DNA of 64,000 bases from the NCBI GenBank assembly GCA_963708805.1, contig CAVPUA010000003.1, positions 248,001-312,000 of the forward strand, read 5' to 3'. The DNA comes from CAVPUA01 sp963708805. GTDB lineage: Bacteria; Actinomycetota; Actinomycetes; Mycobacteriales; Jatrophihabitantaceae. Under the pieces are notes generated by a model. That model saw nothing but the letters and a program-made list of their open reading frames with translations, had not been told where the DNA came from and made no database searches. The translations under genes were made by a program, and so were the position numbers. This document shows positions 1 through 6,374 of the stretch, one piece after another (positions within the stretch are counted from its first letter, which is position 1; each line of letters opens with the position of its first letter).

Positions 1-355
1 GGCGCACCGAACCGTCGCCGGGTGTGTCAGCCGAGCCCGCGCGCAGATGAGTGCCGGCCGCGAGCCCGGCCAGCAGCGCCGACACGTCCGGGCCACCGAC
101 GACGAGGTCGGTGCGGTCGGCGCCGTGCAGCAGCGCGATGGGGTCGGGGCCGAGGGTCAGCTCGCGCAGGCCGTCCACGACCAGCAGGTCGGTGGACGCC
201 GAGATCGCCGCGCGCGCGTCGGTCAGCCACGCTTCGTCGGCAGCCGGCAGCCGTACCGCCCCGGCGCCCACCCGGGCCACCTCGACGGCGAACAGCGCCA
301 ACTGACGGGGCGGGATGACGGCGGGCGCGTGGACGATCAGGACCGCGTCACTCAT
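1..355 (-). CDS. Hypothetical protein, N-terminal part (runs off the window)
   Basis: An open frame of 118 codons starts at ATG 355 and is still open at base 1, so only the N-terminus is visible. It begins MSDAVLIVHAPAVIPP and is rich in Ala, Leu and Asp, with no signal peptide or membrane segment. The start overlaps the last codons of the upstream ygfZ-like gene by 8 bases, which suggests co-transcription and translational coupling. I do not recognise the family. Reality as a gene is supported by the stop-free frame, GC-rich third positions and the operon position. Confidence 0.6.
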   Translation of the reverse strand, partial: MSDAVLIVHAPAVIPPRQLALFAVEVARVGAGAVRLPAADEAWLTDARAAISASTDLLVVDGLRELTLGPDPIALLHGADRTDLVVGGPDVSALLAGLAAGTHLRAGSADTPGDGSVR

Positions 356-1325
356 CGACGGCGACGGACTCCCCGAGCACAGTCAACGCGGCGTCGGCCG
401 GCAGCGAACGCTTGATCACCGCGAGCGCGATCGGACCGAGTTCGTGGTGGTGCACTGCGGTGCCGAGAAAGCCGACGACGCGGCCCGCGGACTCGACCGG
501 CGTGCCCGGCTCGGGCAGGATGTCGGACGCGCCGCCGAGGTGCAGCAGCACCAGCCGGCGCGGCGGTTTGCCGAGGTTCTGCACGCGGGCGACCGTCTCC
601 TGCCCGCGGTAGCAGCCCTTGTCGAGGTGGACGGCCGAGCCGATCCAGCCCACCTCGTGCGGGATCGTGCGGTGGTCGGTCTCGAAGGCCAGGCGTGGGC
701 GGCGGGCCTCGACGCGCAGCGCCTCGAACGCCCACGTCCCCGCGCGAGTCGCTCCGGCGGCCAGGAGCGCGTCGGTCCGCGCCGCGGCCGACGCCGTCGG
801 CACAATCAGGTCGTAGCCCCACGCCATCCCCCGGACGAACCCGGCATCGAGCGTCGTGGCGTGGCCGACGGCGGGGACGGGCAGGCCCGCCGCCTCCAGG
901 AACTGGGCGGCCAGCGGACCGACGACCGACAGCACGGCCCAGTCGGCGCTGACATCGGCCGGCTCGACCCGCTTCATGAAGCGCATCTTCTGCAGGTAGG
1001 CCAGCGCGTCGTCCTCGGTCCCGGGCTCGACGTCCAGCCAGACCTGGCCACCCAGCTCGGTGACCTGCCAGTGCTGCTCGACGTGCCCGTGCGGCGACAG
1101 CACCAACGCCTCGGTCGAATCGCCGTCGGTCAGCTGGCTGAGGTGCTGCGAGCAGATCGAGTGCAGCCACTCCAGACGATCGACCCCGGGGACGATCAGC
1201 ACCCCGCGATTGGACCGGTCGACGACGCCGGCCGACCGCGCGAGCAGCCGCTGTTCACGCAGCGGATCGCCGAAGTGCCAGGCGGCTCCCGCATCGACTC
1301 CAGCGGGCACAGCGACAGAGGTCAT
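348..1325 (-). CDS. ygfZ: YgfZ/GcvT-like folate-binding Fe-S cluster assembly protein
   Basis: About 325 residues, normal for the family. The conserved YgfZ signature KGCYRGQE is present about two thirds of the way in, preceded by the folate-barrel segment and followed by a small beta-barrel C-terminus. Family members (COG0354, CAF17-like) bind tetrahydrofolate and help maintain certain Fe-S enzymes in the cytosol; that role is known for relatives and inferred here. I chose ATG 1325 (MTSVAVPAG) because a longer frame upstream would run into the Fur gene. It is the counterpart of M. tuberculosis Rv0811c, which fits the nitrobindin, SseC and CysA genes nearby. The Fur gene lies 7 bases upstream on the same strand, so the two probably share an mRNA. 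Confidence 0.85.
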   Translation of the reverse strand: MTSVAVPAGVDAGAAWHFGDPLREQRLLARSAGVVDRSNRGVLIVPGVDRLEWLHSICSQHLSQLTDGDSTEALVLSPHGHVEQHWQVTELGGQVWLDVEPGTEDDALAYLQKMRFMKRVEPADVSADWAVLSVVGPLAAQFLEAAGLPVPAVGHATTLDAGFVRGMAWGYDLIVPTASAAARTDALLAAGATRAGTWAFEALRVEARRPRLAFETDHRTIPHEVGWIGSAVHLDKGCYRGQETVARVQNLGKPPRRLVLLHLGGASDILPEPGTPVESAGRVVGFLGTAVHHHELGPIALAVIKRSLPADAALTVLGESVAVDE

Positions 1326-1332
1326 GATAGGT

Positions 1333-1788
1333 TCATCGCTGTAGCGCACTCGTTTGTTCCGCGGGCGCGGTCGGCGAGGTCGCGCCGACACAGTCGGCAC
1401 ACTGGCCGAACACGGTGAAGTGCGACCGGTCGAGCACGAAGCCGCGCTCGGCCACCAGCCGGTCGGCGAGGGTGTCGACGAGATCGTGCGGGGCGTCCAC
1501 GACCGAGCCGCACGAGTGGCAGACGACGTGGATGTGATCGTCCTCGGCCGGGCGGTAGGACGGCGCGCCGTGGCCGAGGTGGGCGTGCTTGATCAGCCCG
1601 AGTTCCTCGAGCAGCTCCAGCGTCCGGTAGACCGTCGTGACGTCGACCTCGGGCAGTGTCTCGGCGATCTGGTCGGGAGTCGCGTGGCCGAGATCGCGAA
1701 CCGCGCCGAGCACACGCAGGCGCTGCGGCGTGACGCGCAGGCCTCGTCCGCGCAGTCGCGCCGCCAGTTCGTCCTCGTCGGTGGTCAT
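1333..1788 (-). CDS. Fur family metalloregulator
   Basis: 151 residues from ATG 1788 (MTTDEDELAARLRGRG); an in-frame ATG at 1797 is the alternative. The N-terminal winged helix contains RVTPQRLRVL and DVTTVYRTLELLEELGL, the usual Fur DNA-recognition region. The C-terminal half has the His-rich metal site (DDHIHVVCHSCG) and a second Cys pair (CADC), so the structural zinc site CxxC...CxxC is complete. Family members sense Fe, Zn, Mn or peroxide. The sequence does not settle which, and Zur-like or FurA-like are both possible. It is transcribed with the YgfZ-like gene and diverges from the small RNA candidate at 1853. Confidence 0.85.
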   Translation of the reverse strand: MTTDEDELAARLRGRGLRVTPQRLRVLGAVRDLGHATPDQIAETLPEVDVTTVYRTLELLEELGLIKHAHLGHGAPSYRPAEDDHIHVVCHSCGSVVDAPHDLVDTLADRLVAERGFVLDRSHFTVFGQCADCVGATSPTAPAEQTSALQR

Positions 1789-1816
1789 CGACCTCATCGT
1801 AGGACCGGAAATGACG

Positions 1817-1846
1817 TTGCCGCGGCGGATCCGCGCGTCGTAGCAT
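1817..1846 (+). promoter_or_regulatory. Putative sigma-A promoter of the small RNA/mini-ORF
   Basis: TTGCCG at 1817-1822 and TAGCAT at 1841-1846 are separated by 18 bases, a good actinobacterial housekeeping -35/-10 pair. The predicted start point is near 1853, just ahead of the strong ribosome site at 1863-1870. It points away from the fur gene. Inferred from sequence only. Confidence 0.45.
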
Positions 1847-1878
1847 TTTCGGTACACAGGGAAGGAGGTGGTCCGCAG

Positions 1879-1917
1879 TTGAATAGCTACGGGACATGTG
1901 AGGTGGCTGCCAGTTAG
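1879..1917 (+). CDS. Twelve-codon ORF with strong Shine-Dalgarno
   Basis: TTG 1879 opens a 12-codon frame encoding LNSYGTCEVAAS and ending at TAG 1915-1917. AGGAGGTG at 1863-1870 is a near-perfect complement of the 16S rRNA 3' end, placed about 9-10 bases before the TTG. The other starts in reach are immediately closed. The first hairpin of the surrounding RNA overlaps the last codons, so translation would melt it, as in attenuator or sensory peptides. The function is unknown and the peptide is an inference from the ribosome site. Confidence 0.45.
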   Translation: MNSYGTCEVAAS

Positions 1918-1959
1918 CCGCCGTTGATACGGAAGCTGCCTACTTCCAGGCAGTCACCC

Positions 1960-2020
1960 GACCCTCGAGCCGCCGGCCCCGTCCAGCCGGCCGTCCTTCG
2001 GACGCCAAGGCTCGGGGGTC
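1960..2020 (+). terminator. Long hairpin terminator
   Basis: GACCCTCGAGCC (1960-1971) pairs with GGCTCGGGGGTC (2009-2020), a 12-bp stem with one G-U pair. Its loop holds a second GCCGGC-type stem, and pyrimidine-rich CTTCCGTTTCC follows. It would end the small + RNA and could also insulate the leftward oxygenase gene that ends at 2035. Confidence 0.55.
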
Positions 2021-2034
2021 GCTTCCGTTTCCGG

Positions 2035-2943
2035 CTAGATCAGGTGGCCCAGGCGATAGATCGGCCGGGTCCAGCGCGGGACCATGCCGTTCTCGTTCAG
2101 GAACGCCATGATCTTCTCGGCCATCCACTTCTTCGTGGCGGCGAAGTTCGGATTGGCCTTGGCCTGCCGCCGGGCCTCCTTGGCATCCAGCCCGGCGTTG
2201 GCGTAGACGTGCGGGCTGACGAGCGAATCGGCCACGGCAACGGCGACGACCGCTGTGACGAGCTGGTTCCAGGCCAACTTGATCTTGCCGAGCTGCGGCA
2301 CCGACCGGGCCAGCTCCTCGCGGGCGAAGCGGACGTGCCGGGCCTCCTCGACGACGTGGATGCGGTTGACCATCCGGATCAACGGGTGGATCGACTCGTC
2401 GTGCATGGTCGTGCGCTGCAGCCGATCGGTCATCTCTTCGGCCACCAGCACCGGCCCGAAGACCATCGGCCCGCGCGCCGTCGCCTTGTAGACGCGGGCC
2501 GCGTGGTGCAGCAGGGCGTTCGGACGATAGTGCGGGGCGTCCATCGCCTCGAGCATCTTGGCGAACATGATCACGTGCCGGGTCTCGTCGCCCACCTCGG
2601 TGAGCGCGTACTGCGTCTGGGCGGCGCGCGCGTCGCGATGGTAGGAGTAGCGGATCAGCATCTGCATCAGGATGATCTCGAACCACAGGCCGGTGCTCGC
2701 GACGCTGGCGATCTCCTGCTTGGACAGCTCGGCGCGCTGCTCCTCGCTCATCTGCTCCCACATCGGCGTCCCGTAGAGCGACACCTTGTCGTAGGGCAGG
2801 TAGGCCATGCCTTCGGGCAACGGCGCGTTCCAGTCGATGTCGAGCAGCGGGTCGTAGGAGTTCTTGGACGACGAGCCGAGCAGCCGGTTGGCAGTCTTGC
2901 TTAGCGGGGCCGGCTGGGTCGGGCTATCAGCGGTGAGCGTCAT
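2035..2943 (-). CDS. AurF-family diiron oxygenase
   Basis: 302 residues from ATG 2943. All-alpha ferritin-like protein with the diiron ligand motifs in order: LTEVGDETRH around residues 112-121, LVAEEMTDR with a downstream HDE, and HVVEEARHVRFAREE around 195-210. Spacing and the ExxH-type motifs match the p-aminobenzoate N-oxygenase AurF / DUF3066-type diiron family, which includes mycobacterial proteins of unknown substrate. The expected activity is O2-dependent N-oxygenation or hydroxylation in the cytosol; the substrate cannot be told. It stands alone, with a 250-base upstream region that holds the 3040-3109 palindrome. A longer N-terminal frame was rejected because it crosses the AT-richer promoter region. 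Confidence 0.75.
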   Translation of the reverse strand: MTLTADSPTQPAPLSKTANRLLGSSSKNSYDPLLDIDWNAPLPEGMAYLPYDKVSLYGTPMWEQMSEEQRAELSKQEIASVASTGLWFEIILMQMLIRYSYHRDARAAQTQYALTEVGDETRHVIMFAKMLEAMDAPHYRPNALLHHAARVYKATARGPMVFGPVLVAEEMTDRLQRTTMHDESIHPLIRMVNRIHVVEEARHVRFAREELARSVPQLGKIKLAWNQLVTAVVAVAVADSLVSPHVYANAGLDAKEARRQAKANPNFAATKKWMAEKIMAFLNENGMVPRWTRPIYRLGHLI

Positions 2944-3039
2944 GGCGATCAGCCTCTCGACGACGACGGATTTACTAGTTACAAGGTGTATCACCAACCA
3001 GTACCCGTGACAAGCCGTACTGCATAAAAAGTCCTCGCG

Positions 3040-3109
3040 GCTTTGTGCCCGGATTGTGGGCTGGGGACGGCGAATCGGACTCGCGAAGGCCACAAACCAG
3101 GCACAAAGC
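3040..3109. repeat. Intergenic inverted repeat GCTTTGTGCC, copy 1
   Basis: GCTTTGTGCC (3040-3049) and its exact reverse complement GGCACAAAGC (3100-3109) are separated by exactly 50 bases. The left arm continues CGGATTG and the right arm read backwards continues TGGTTTG, so each arm is about 16 bases. A second copy with the same arms and the same 50-base spacing lies at 24900-24973. Confidence 0.6.
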
Positions 3110-3195
3110 GGGAGTAGGACAGAGTGGGAGCGGACGGCGGGAGTGGACGGCCGGCGCGATGGACGGGCCGGTGCGCGGCGAGGGTGGGACGAGCG

Positions 3196-3711
3196 TCAGG
3201 CGCGGGCGAGGCGGCCGTTCAAGTGCGGTTCGGGGCCACTGCCCTGATCGAGTTCCGTGGCGTAGATCAGCTGCTCGTCGACGACCGCGTACAGGCGGCG
3301 CTCACCGACCACGTCCCGGGCCGTTGACGTACCCGCGACCGACGACGTCACGAGTTCCCACTGGTTGTGGCCGGCCACGCCGGCGAAGGCCTCGACCAGC
3401 CCCGCCGCGTCGGCCAGCACCAGTTCGACGTCATCCTGACCCCGGCCCGGACGCCAGAACCCGCTCTCGCGGAAGGCGGGGCGGATCACGGCGCCGTCCG
3501 CGTCGATCAGCCAGGCCCGCGAGTCGTGGACGAGGAACGGCCGCCCGTCGTGCGCGATCGTGACCCGCTGCCGGAAGGCGAACTCCTCGCCCGAAGACGG
3601 GACGACTCCGGCGCCGCGGCCTTCCCAGACTCCGACCAGGGCGAGCAGCGCGAGCAGGGCGTCCGACAGGGGGGCGCCGGTACGAAGATCAGTCGAATCC
3701 GGTCCGGTCAC
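3196..3711 (-). CDS. Nitrobindin-like heme-binding beta-barrel protein
   Basis: 171 residues. The family hallmark GVWEGRGAG lies near residue 28 and the C-terminal EPHLNGRLA contains the His that serves as proximal heme ligand in nitrobindins (THAP4/Rv2717c type; Rv0813c is the syntenic mycobacterial homologue). Known relatives are FABP-like barrels that bind ferric heme and isomerise peroxynitrite to nitrate. The GTG start at 3711 overlaps the stop of the 32-codon gene upstream in a GTGA arrangement, so translation is probably coupled. Confidence 0.8.
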   Translation of the reverse strand: MTGPDSTDLRTGAPLSDALLALLALVGVWEGRGAGVVPSSGEEFAFRQRVTIAHDGRPFLVHDSRAWLIDADGAVIRPAFRESGFWRPGRGQDDVELVLADAAGLVEAFAGVAGHNQWELVTSSVAGTSTARDVVGERRLYAVVDEQLIYATELDQGSGPEPHLNGRLARA

Positions 3712-3806
3712 CGCTGGCCGGCGAAGAGCTTGAGCAGGATGTAGAGCGACATGACGCCGATCCCGATGAACGTCGCGATCAAGATGACGAGGTAGGTCGC
3801 TTCCAT
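3708..3806 (-). CDS. 32-residue single-pass membrane protein
   Basis: ATG 3806 to TGA 3708-3710 encodes MEATYLVILIATFIGIGVMS followed by a short Lys/Arg-containing tail. One hydrophobic helix of about 20 residues is followed by KLFAGQR, the pattern of a small membrane-anchored protein with its C-terminus inside. The stop overlaps the GTG of the nitrobindin gene, arguing for a real coupled gene. It diverges from the dsrE-like gene with only 18 bases between start codons. No known function; the family is not recognised. Confidence 0.6.
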   Translation of the reverse strand: MEATYLVILIATFIGIGVMSLYILLKLFAGQR

Positions 3807-3824
3807 GATTGGCAGGATATCCGC

Positions 3825-4193
3825 ATGAGCAGCGTCCGAGCCCTGGTTGTGAAGTGCACCGCAGGTGTCGAGGCGCCCGAGCGGTGCGCCCAGGCGTTCA
3901 CCGTCGCGTCGGTCGCGGTCACCGCGGGTTCGGACGTCTCGATGTGGCTGACGGGCGAGGCGGTCTGGTTGGCCGTCCCCGGGCGGGCCGAGGCGTTCGA
4001 ACTGCCGCAGTCGGCGCCGCTGGCCGAACTACGCGACGTGATCATCGCGGGGGGCCGGCTGACGGTGTGCACGCAGTGCGCGGCCCGACGGGAACTCGGC
4101 GAAGCCGACCTCGTCGCCGGCGCCGTGATCAGGGGCAGCGCCAGCTTCGTCGACGAGATCCTGGCCGACGGCGCCCAGGCCCTCGTCTACTGA
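3825..4193 (+). CDS. DsrE-family sulfur relay-like protein
   Basis: 122 residues. The sequence alternates short hydrophobic strands and helices as in DsrE/DsrF/YchN proteins, with a likely reactive Cys in TVCTQCAARRELG and a C-terminal region containing GSASFVDEIL, typical of the family. Known members carry or release persulfide sulfur or act as peroxiredoxin-like proteins. The link to sulfur metabolism is supported by CysA and SseC next door. A GGCAGGAT element sits 7 bases before the ATG with no Shine-Dalgarno, so the mRNA is probably leaderless. Confidence 0.75.
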   Translation: MSSVRALVVKCTAGVEAPERCAQAFTVASVAVTAGSDVSMWLTGEAVWLAVPGRAEAFELPQSAPLAELRDVIIAGGRLTVCTQCAARRELGEADLVAGAVIRGSASFVDEILADGAQALVY

Positions 4194-4200
4194 CGTCGAG

Positions 4201-4247
4201 TTGATCTAGGGGCTGTGGCCGAATACCAGCCACAACCCCTAGATCAC
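4201..4247. terminator. Long bidirectional palindrome/terminator
   Basis: TTGATCTAGGGGCTGTGGC (4201-4219) pairs with GCCACAACCCCTAGATCAC (4229-4247) across a 9-base loop; 18 of 19 positions pair if one G-U is allowed. It sits exactly between the convergent dsrE-like and sseC genes and would terminate both. The stem is longer and more perfect than a terminator needs, so it may belong to a repeated palindrome family. Confidence 0.7.
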
Positions 4248-4254
4248 CACGTGG

Positions 4255-4557
4255 CTAGCTGATGCGCAGAGTGGCCTCGACGAGCCCCGGCTCGAGGGCC
4301 ACCACGTCCTTGCGCACCGATCCGTCGCGGTGCATGACCGACAGCGTCCACTTGCCGGGGGCGGCGAAGAACCGGAAATCGCCCGTCGCGCTGGTGACGA
4401 CCTCGGCGGTGAACTCACCGGTCGAGTCGAGCAGCCGGACGTACGCGGCGGGAACGGGTGCCTCGTCGGCACCGGTCACGACGCCGTAGATCACCGTCTC
4501 CTTCGAGAGGTCGACGTGGGCCGGGAGCGTCGGCGTCTGGGCGGGCGCGCCGCACAT
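4255..4557 (-). CDS. sseC: SseC-like DUF1416 protein
   Basis: 100 residues from ATG 4557, starting MCGAPAQTPTLP. The core is a carboxypeptidase-regulatory/transthyretin-like beta fold (YGVVTGADEAPVPAAYVRLL, then FRFFAAPGKWTLSV). It matches the DUF1416 family to which mycobacterial SseC1/SseC2 belong, always found just after the rhodanese gene cysA. Only 2 bases separate it from cysA, so they form one operon. The role is not established; it is thought to accompany thiosulfate sulfurtransferase in sulfur assimilation. Confidence 0.85.
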   Translation of the reverse strand: MCGAPAQTPTLPAHVDLSKETVIYGVVTGADEAPVPAAYVRLLDSTGEFTAEVVTSATGDFRFFAAPGKWTLSVMHRDGSVRKDVVALEPGLVEATLRIS

Positions 4558-4559
4558 GG

Positions 4560-5393
4560 TCAGGCCCCCAGTTCGATCGGGACGCCGACGAGCGAGCCGT
4601 ACTCGGTCCACGATCCGTCGTAGTTCTTGATGTTCTTCTGGCCGAGCAGTTCGTGGATCGCGAACCAGCTGTGCGACGAGCGCTCGCCGATGCGGCAGTA
4701 GGCGATGGTGTCCTTGCCCCAGTCCAGGCCGGCCTCGTCGTAGATCGCCTTGATCTCGTCGTCGGACTTGAACGTGCCGTCCTCGTTGGCCGTCTTCGAC
4801 CACGGAACGTTCACCGCGCCCGGGATGTGACCGGGACGCTGCGACTGCTCCTGCGGCAGGTGGGCGGGAGCCAGCAGCTTGCCGGCGTATTCGTCAGGCG
4901 AGCGGATGTCGAGGAAGTTCTTCGAGCCGATCGAGGCGACGACCTCGTCGCGGAACGCGCGGATCGAGGTGTCCTGGTCCTTGGCCTTGTACGAGGTCCC
5001 GGGACGGGACACGGTGTCCTTCGACAGCTCGCGTCCGTCGAGCTCCCACTTCTTGCGGCCGCCATCGAGCAGCTTGACGTTGTCGTGACCGTAGAGGGTG
5101 AAGTACCAGTACGCGTAGGCGGCGAACCAGTTGTTGTTGCCGCCGTAGAGGATCACCGTGTCGTCGTTGCTGATGCCCTTGGCCGACAGCAACGCCTCGA
5201 ACTGTTCCTTGTTGACGAAGTCGCGGCGAACCTGGTCCTGGAGGTCCTTCTTCCAGTCCAGCTTCACCGCTCCGGCGATGTGGCCGCCGTCGTAAGCCGA
5301 GGTGTCTTCGTCGACCTCGACGAACACGACGCCCGGGGTGTTCAGGTTCTCTTCGGCCCAGTCGGCCGAGACGAGCACGTCAGCGCGGCTCAT
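4560..5393 (-). CDS. cysA: Thiosulfate sulfurtransferase (two-domain rhodanese)
   Basis: 277 residues with two rhodanese domains. The N-terminal domain lacks the catalytic Cys. The C-terminal domain has the active loop YCRIGERSSHSWF with the persulfide-forming Cys near residue 233. It transfers sulfane sulfur from thiosulfate to cyanide or thiol acceptors in the cytosol and is the counterpart of mycobacterial CysA2/SseA-type enzymes. The ATG at 5393 is preceded by AGAGGAG. Upstream lies a cysteine-rich leader peptide, so expression probably responds to cysteine supply. Confidence 0.9.
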   Translation of the reverse strand: MSRADVLVSADWAEENLNTPGVVFVEVDEDTSAYDGGHIAGAVKLDWKKDLQDQVRRDFVNKEQFEALLSAKGISNDDTVILYGGNNNWFAAYAYWYFTLYGHDNVKLLDGGRKKWELDGRELSKDTVSRPGTSYKAKDQDTSIRAFRDEVVASIGSKNFLDIRSPDEYAGKLLAPAHLPQEQSQRPGHIPGAVNVPWSKTANEDGTFKSDDEIKAIYDEAGLDWGKDTIAYCRIGERSSHSWFAIHELLGQKNIKNYDGSWTEYGSLVGVPIELGA

Positions 5394-5466
5394 GATTGTT
5401 CTCCTCTTAACTGATGGGAAAGGCAGGGAAAGGCGTCCAAGAGACACCCGGATCGAGCGGGAGGGC

Positions 5467-5574
5467 TCAGCTGAGCCGACAGAGGCAGCTGCCCACGCGG
5501 CACAGATCGACCGCGCGGCGCGACGTGAGGAGCGCGCTCTGCGCCACACTCACGGAATACACCTGGTTGCCCAT
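5467..5574 (-). CDS. Cysteine leader peptide (attenuator) of the cysA operon
   Basis: A 35-codon ORF from ATG 5574 ends ALLTSRRAVDLCRVGSCLCR plus LS. This is the actinobacterial leader-peptide pattern RRxVDLCR with clustered Cys codons (residues 25, 30 and 32) before sulfur-assimilation genes. Ribosome pausing at the Cys codons when cysteine is scarce would alter folding of the RNA downstream. A perfect 14-base palindrome GGCTCAGCTGAGCC (5464-5477) covers the stop codon. It lies 73 bases upstream of cysA on the same strand. Confidence 0.8.
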   Translation of the reverse strand: MGNQVYSVSVAQSALLTSRRAVDLCRVGSCLCRLS

Positions 5575-5627
5575 GAGTCCGAAGGGTAGTCGGGACGGCG
5601 GCAACCCGCGAAATCTGGTCGTCACGG

Positions 5628-6365
5628 TCACGATCCGGTGCCCTGCAGGACGACGTCCGTCGCGGCGCCGTGGACGACCACCCCGGCCGCCGCGGCGCCG
5701 ACCGAGGTGATCTTCAGGCCGTAGGGCAGCGCGGGAATGGTGATCGGGACCTGGATCGCGCTGCTCAGCTGCGACAGCACGGCCGCTGGGATCGAGACGC
5801 CCAGCGCCGTCAGGGTGACGATCTTCAGGCGCACGCTCGATCCCGAGACGGTGGCGTCCGCGGTGCCGCTCAGCTGCACCGTCCCGAGCAGTGGCACGGA
5901 CGAGCTGAGCGTCACCTTGATGTTTCCCTCGTCGTCGGCCAGCGTCAGGCCGGACACGTTCGAGACCCGCGCCAGCTCGGAGTAGGGCAGCGTGACGTCG
6001 CCGTCGGCCGAATCGACGTCGAGCTGATGGACGTCCTGATGGAAGATGTCGGTCAGCGCCAGGTGCACACCGTGCAGATGGGCGTCCAGGCTGGCCCCGC
6101 GGATCTCGCCGAGCTGCAACCCACCCCCGGCCACCTCGATGTCGTCGTACTTGCCGCGGATCGCCTGGGTGAGGAACGGGACGCCGTGCACGGTGACCTT
6201 CGGCTTCTCGTCGAACGGCGCGTGGACGACCAGGAAATCGGCCGCCTGGCTCTGGGCGAACGCCGCCGCCACCCGGTCGCCGATCACCAGCACCCCCGCG
6301 ATGACCACGAGCGTGATGAGCAGGGTGACCACTCGACGGGACACGTCAGGCCGGACCGAGCGCAC
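5628..6365 (-). CDS. lmeA: LmeA-like (DUF2993) cell-envelope lipid-binding protein
   Basis: 245 residues starting at GTG 6365. The N-terminal 15-35 region is one hydrophobic helix (VVTLLITLVVIAGVLVIGD), a signal anchor or signal peptide. The rest is a tubular lipid-binding beta fold with FLTQAIRGKYDDIEV and LPALPYGLKI, matching DUF2993. Mycobacterial LmeA (Rv0817c) is a periplasmic lipid-binding phospholipase needed for lipomannan elongation; the same role is inferred. The gene order with cysA/sseC and the GlnR-like gene is the same as in M. tuberculosis. It is 9 bases downstream of a membrane-protein gene. Confidence 0.8.
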   Translation of the reverse strand: MRSVRPDVSRRVVTLLITLVVIAGVLVIGDRVAAAFAQSQAADFLVVHAPFDEKPKVTVHGVPFLTQAIRGKYDDIEVAGGGLQLGEIRGASLDAHLHGVHLALTDIFHQDVHQLDVDSADGDVTLPYSELARVSNVSGLTLADDEGNIKVTLSSSVPLLGTVQLSGTADATVSGSSVRLKIVTLTALGVSIPAAVLSQLSSAIQVPITIPALPYGLKITSVGAAAAGVVVHGAATDVVLQGTGS

Positions 6366-6374
6366 GTGGCTCGA

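Larger units (their letters stand above)
1853..2030 (+). ncRNA. Candidate structured RNA with mini-ORF, pseudoknot and terminator
   Basis: The + strand segment is strongly structured. A 7-bp hairpin pairs 1902-1908 with 1916-1922. GGAAG (1931-1935) pairs with CTTCC (1943-1947) while CTGCC (1936-1940) pairs with GGCAG (1949-1953), the interleaved order of an H-type pseudoknot. A 12-bp stem (1960-1971 with 2009-2020) follows. The RNA lies between leftward fur and the 3' end of a leftward oxygenase gene, so it is not the 5' leader of any + strand gene; the next + gene starts at 3825. I cannot assign it to a named RNA family. Confidence 0.5.

Noticed and set aside
315..1418. Long + strand open frame opposite ygfZ (367 codons)
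   Set aside because: It is the antisense shadow of the ygfZ-like gene; high GC gives long antisense frames and its composition is Arg/Gln-rich without any domain.
3040..3109. Terminator of the gene ending at 3196
   Set aside because: The palindrome lies upstream of the nearest leftward gene and has a 50-base spacer, so it does not form a standard terminator hairpin.
4255..4803. Longer start for the SseC gene (182 codons)
   Set aside because: The extra N-terminus overlaps the cysA 3' end out of frame and looks like shadow sequence; ATG 4557 gives the family length.
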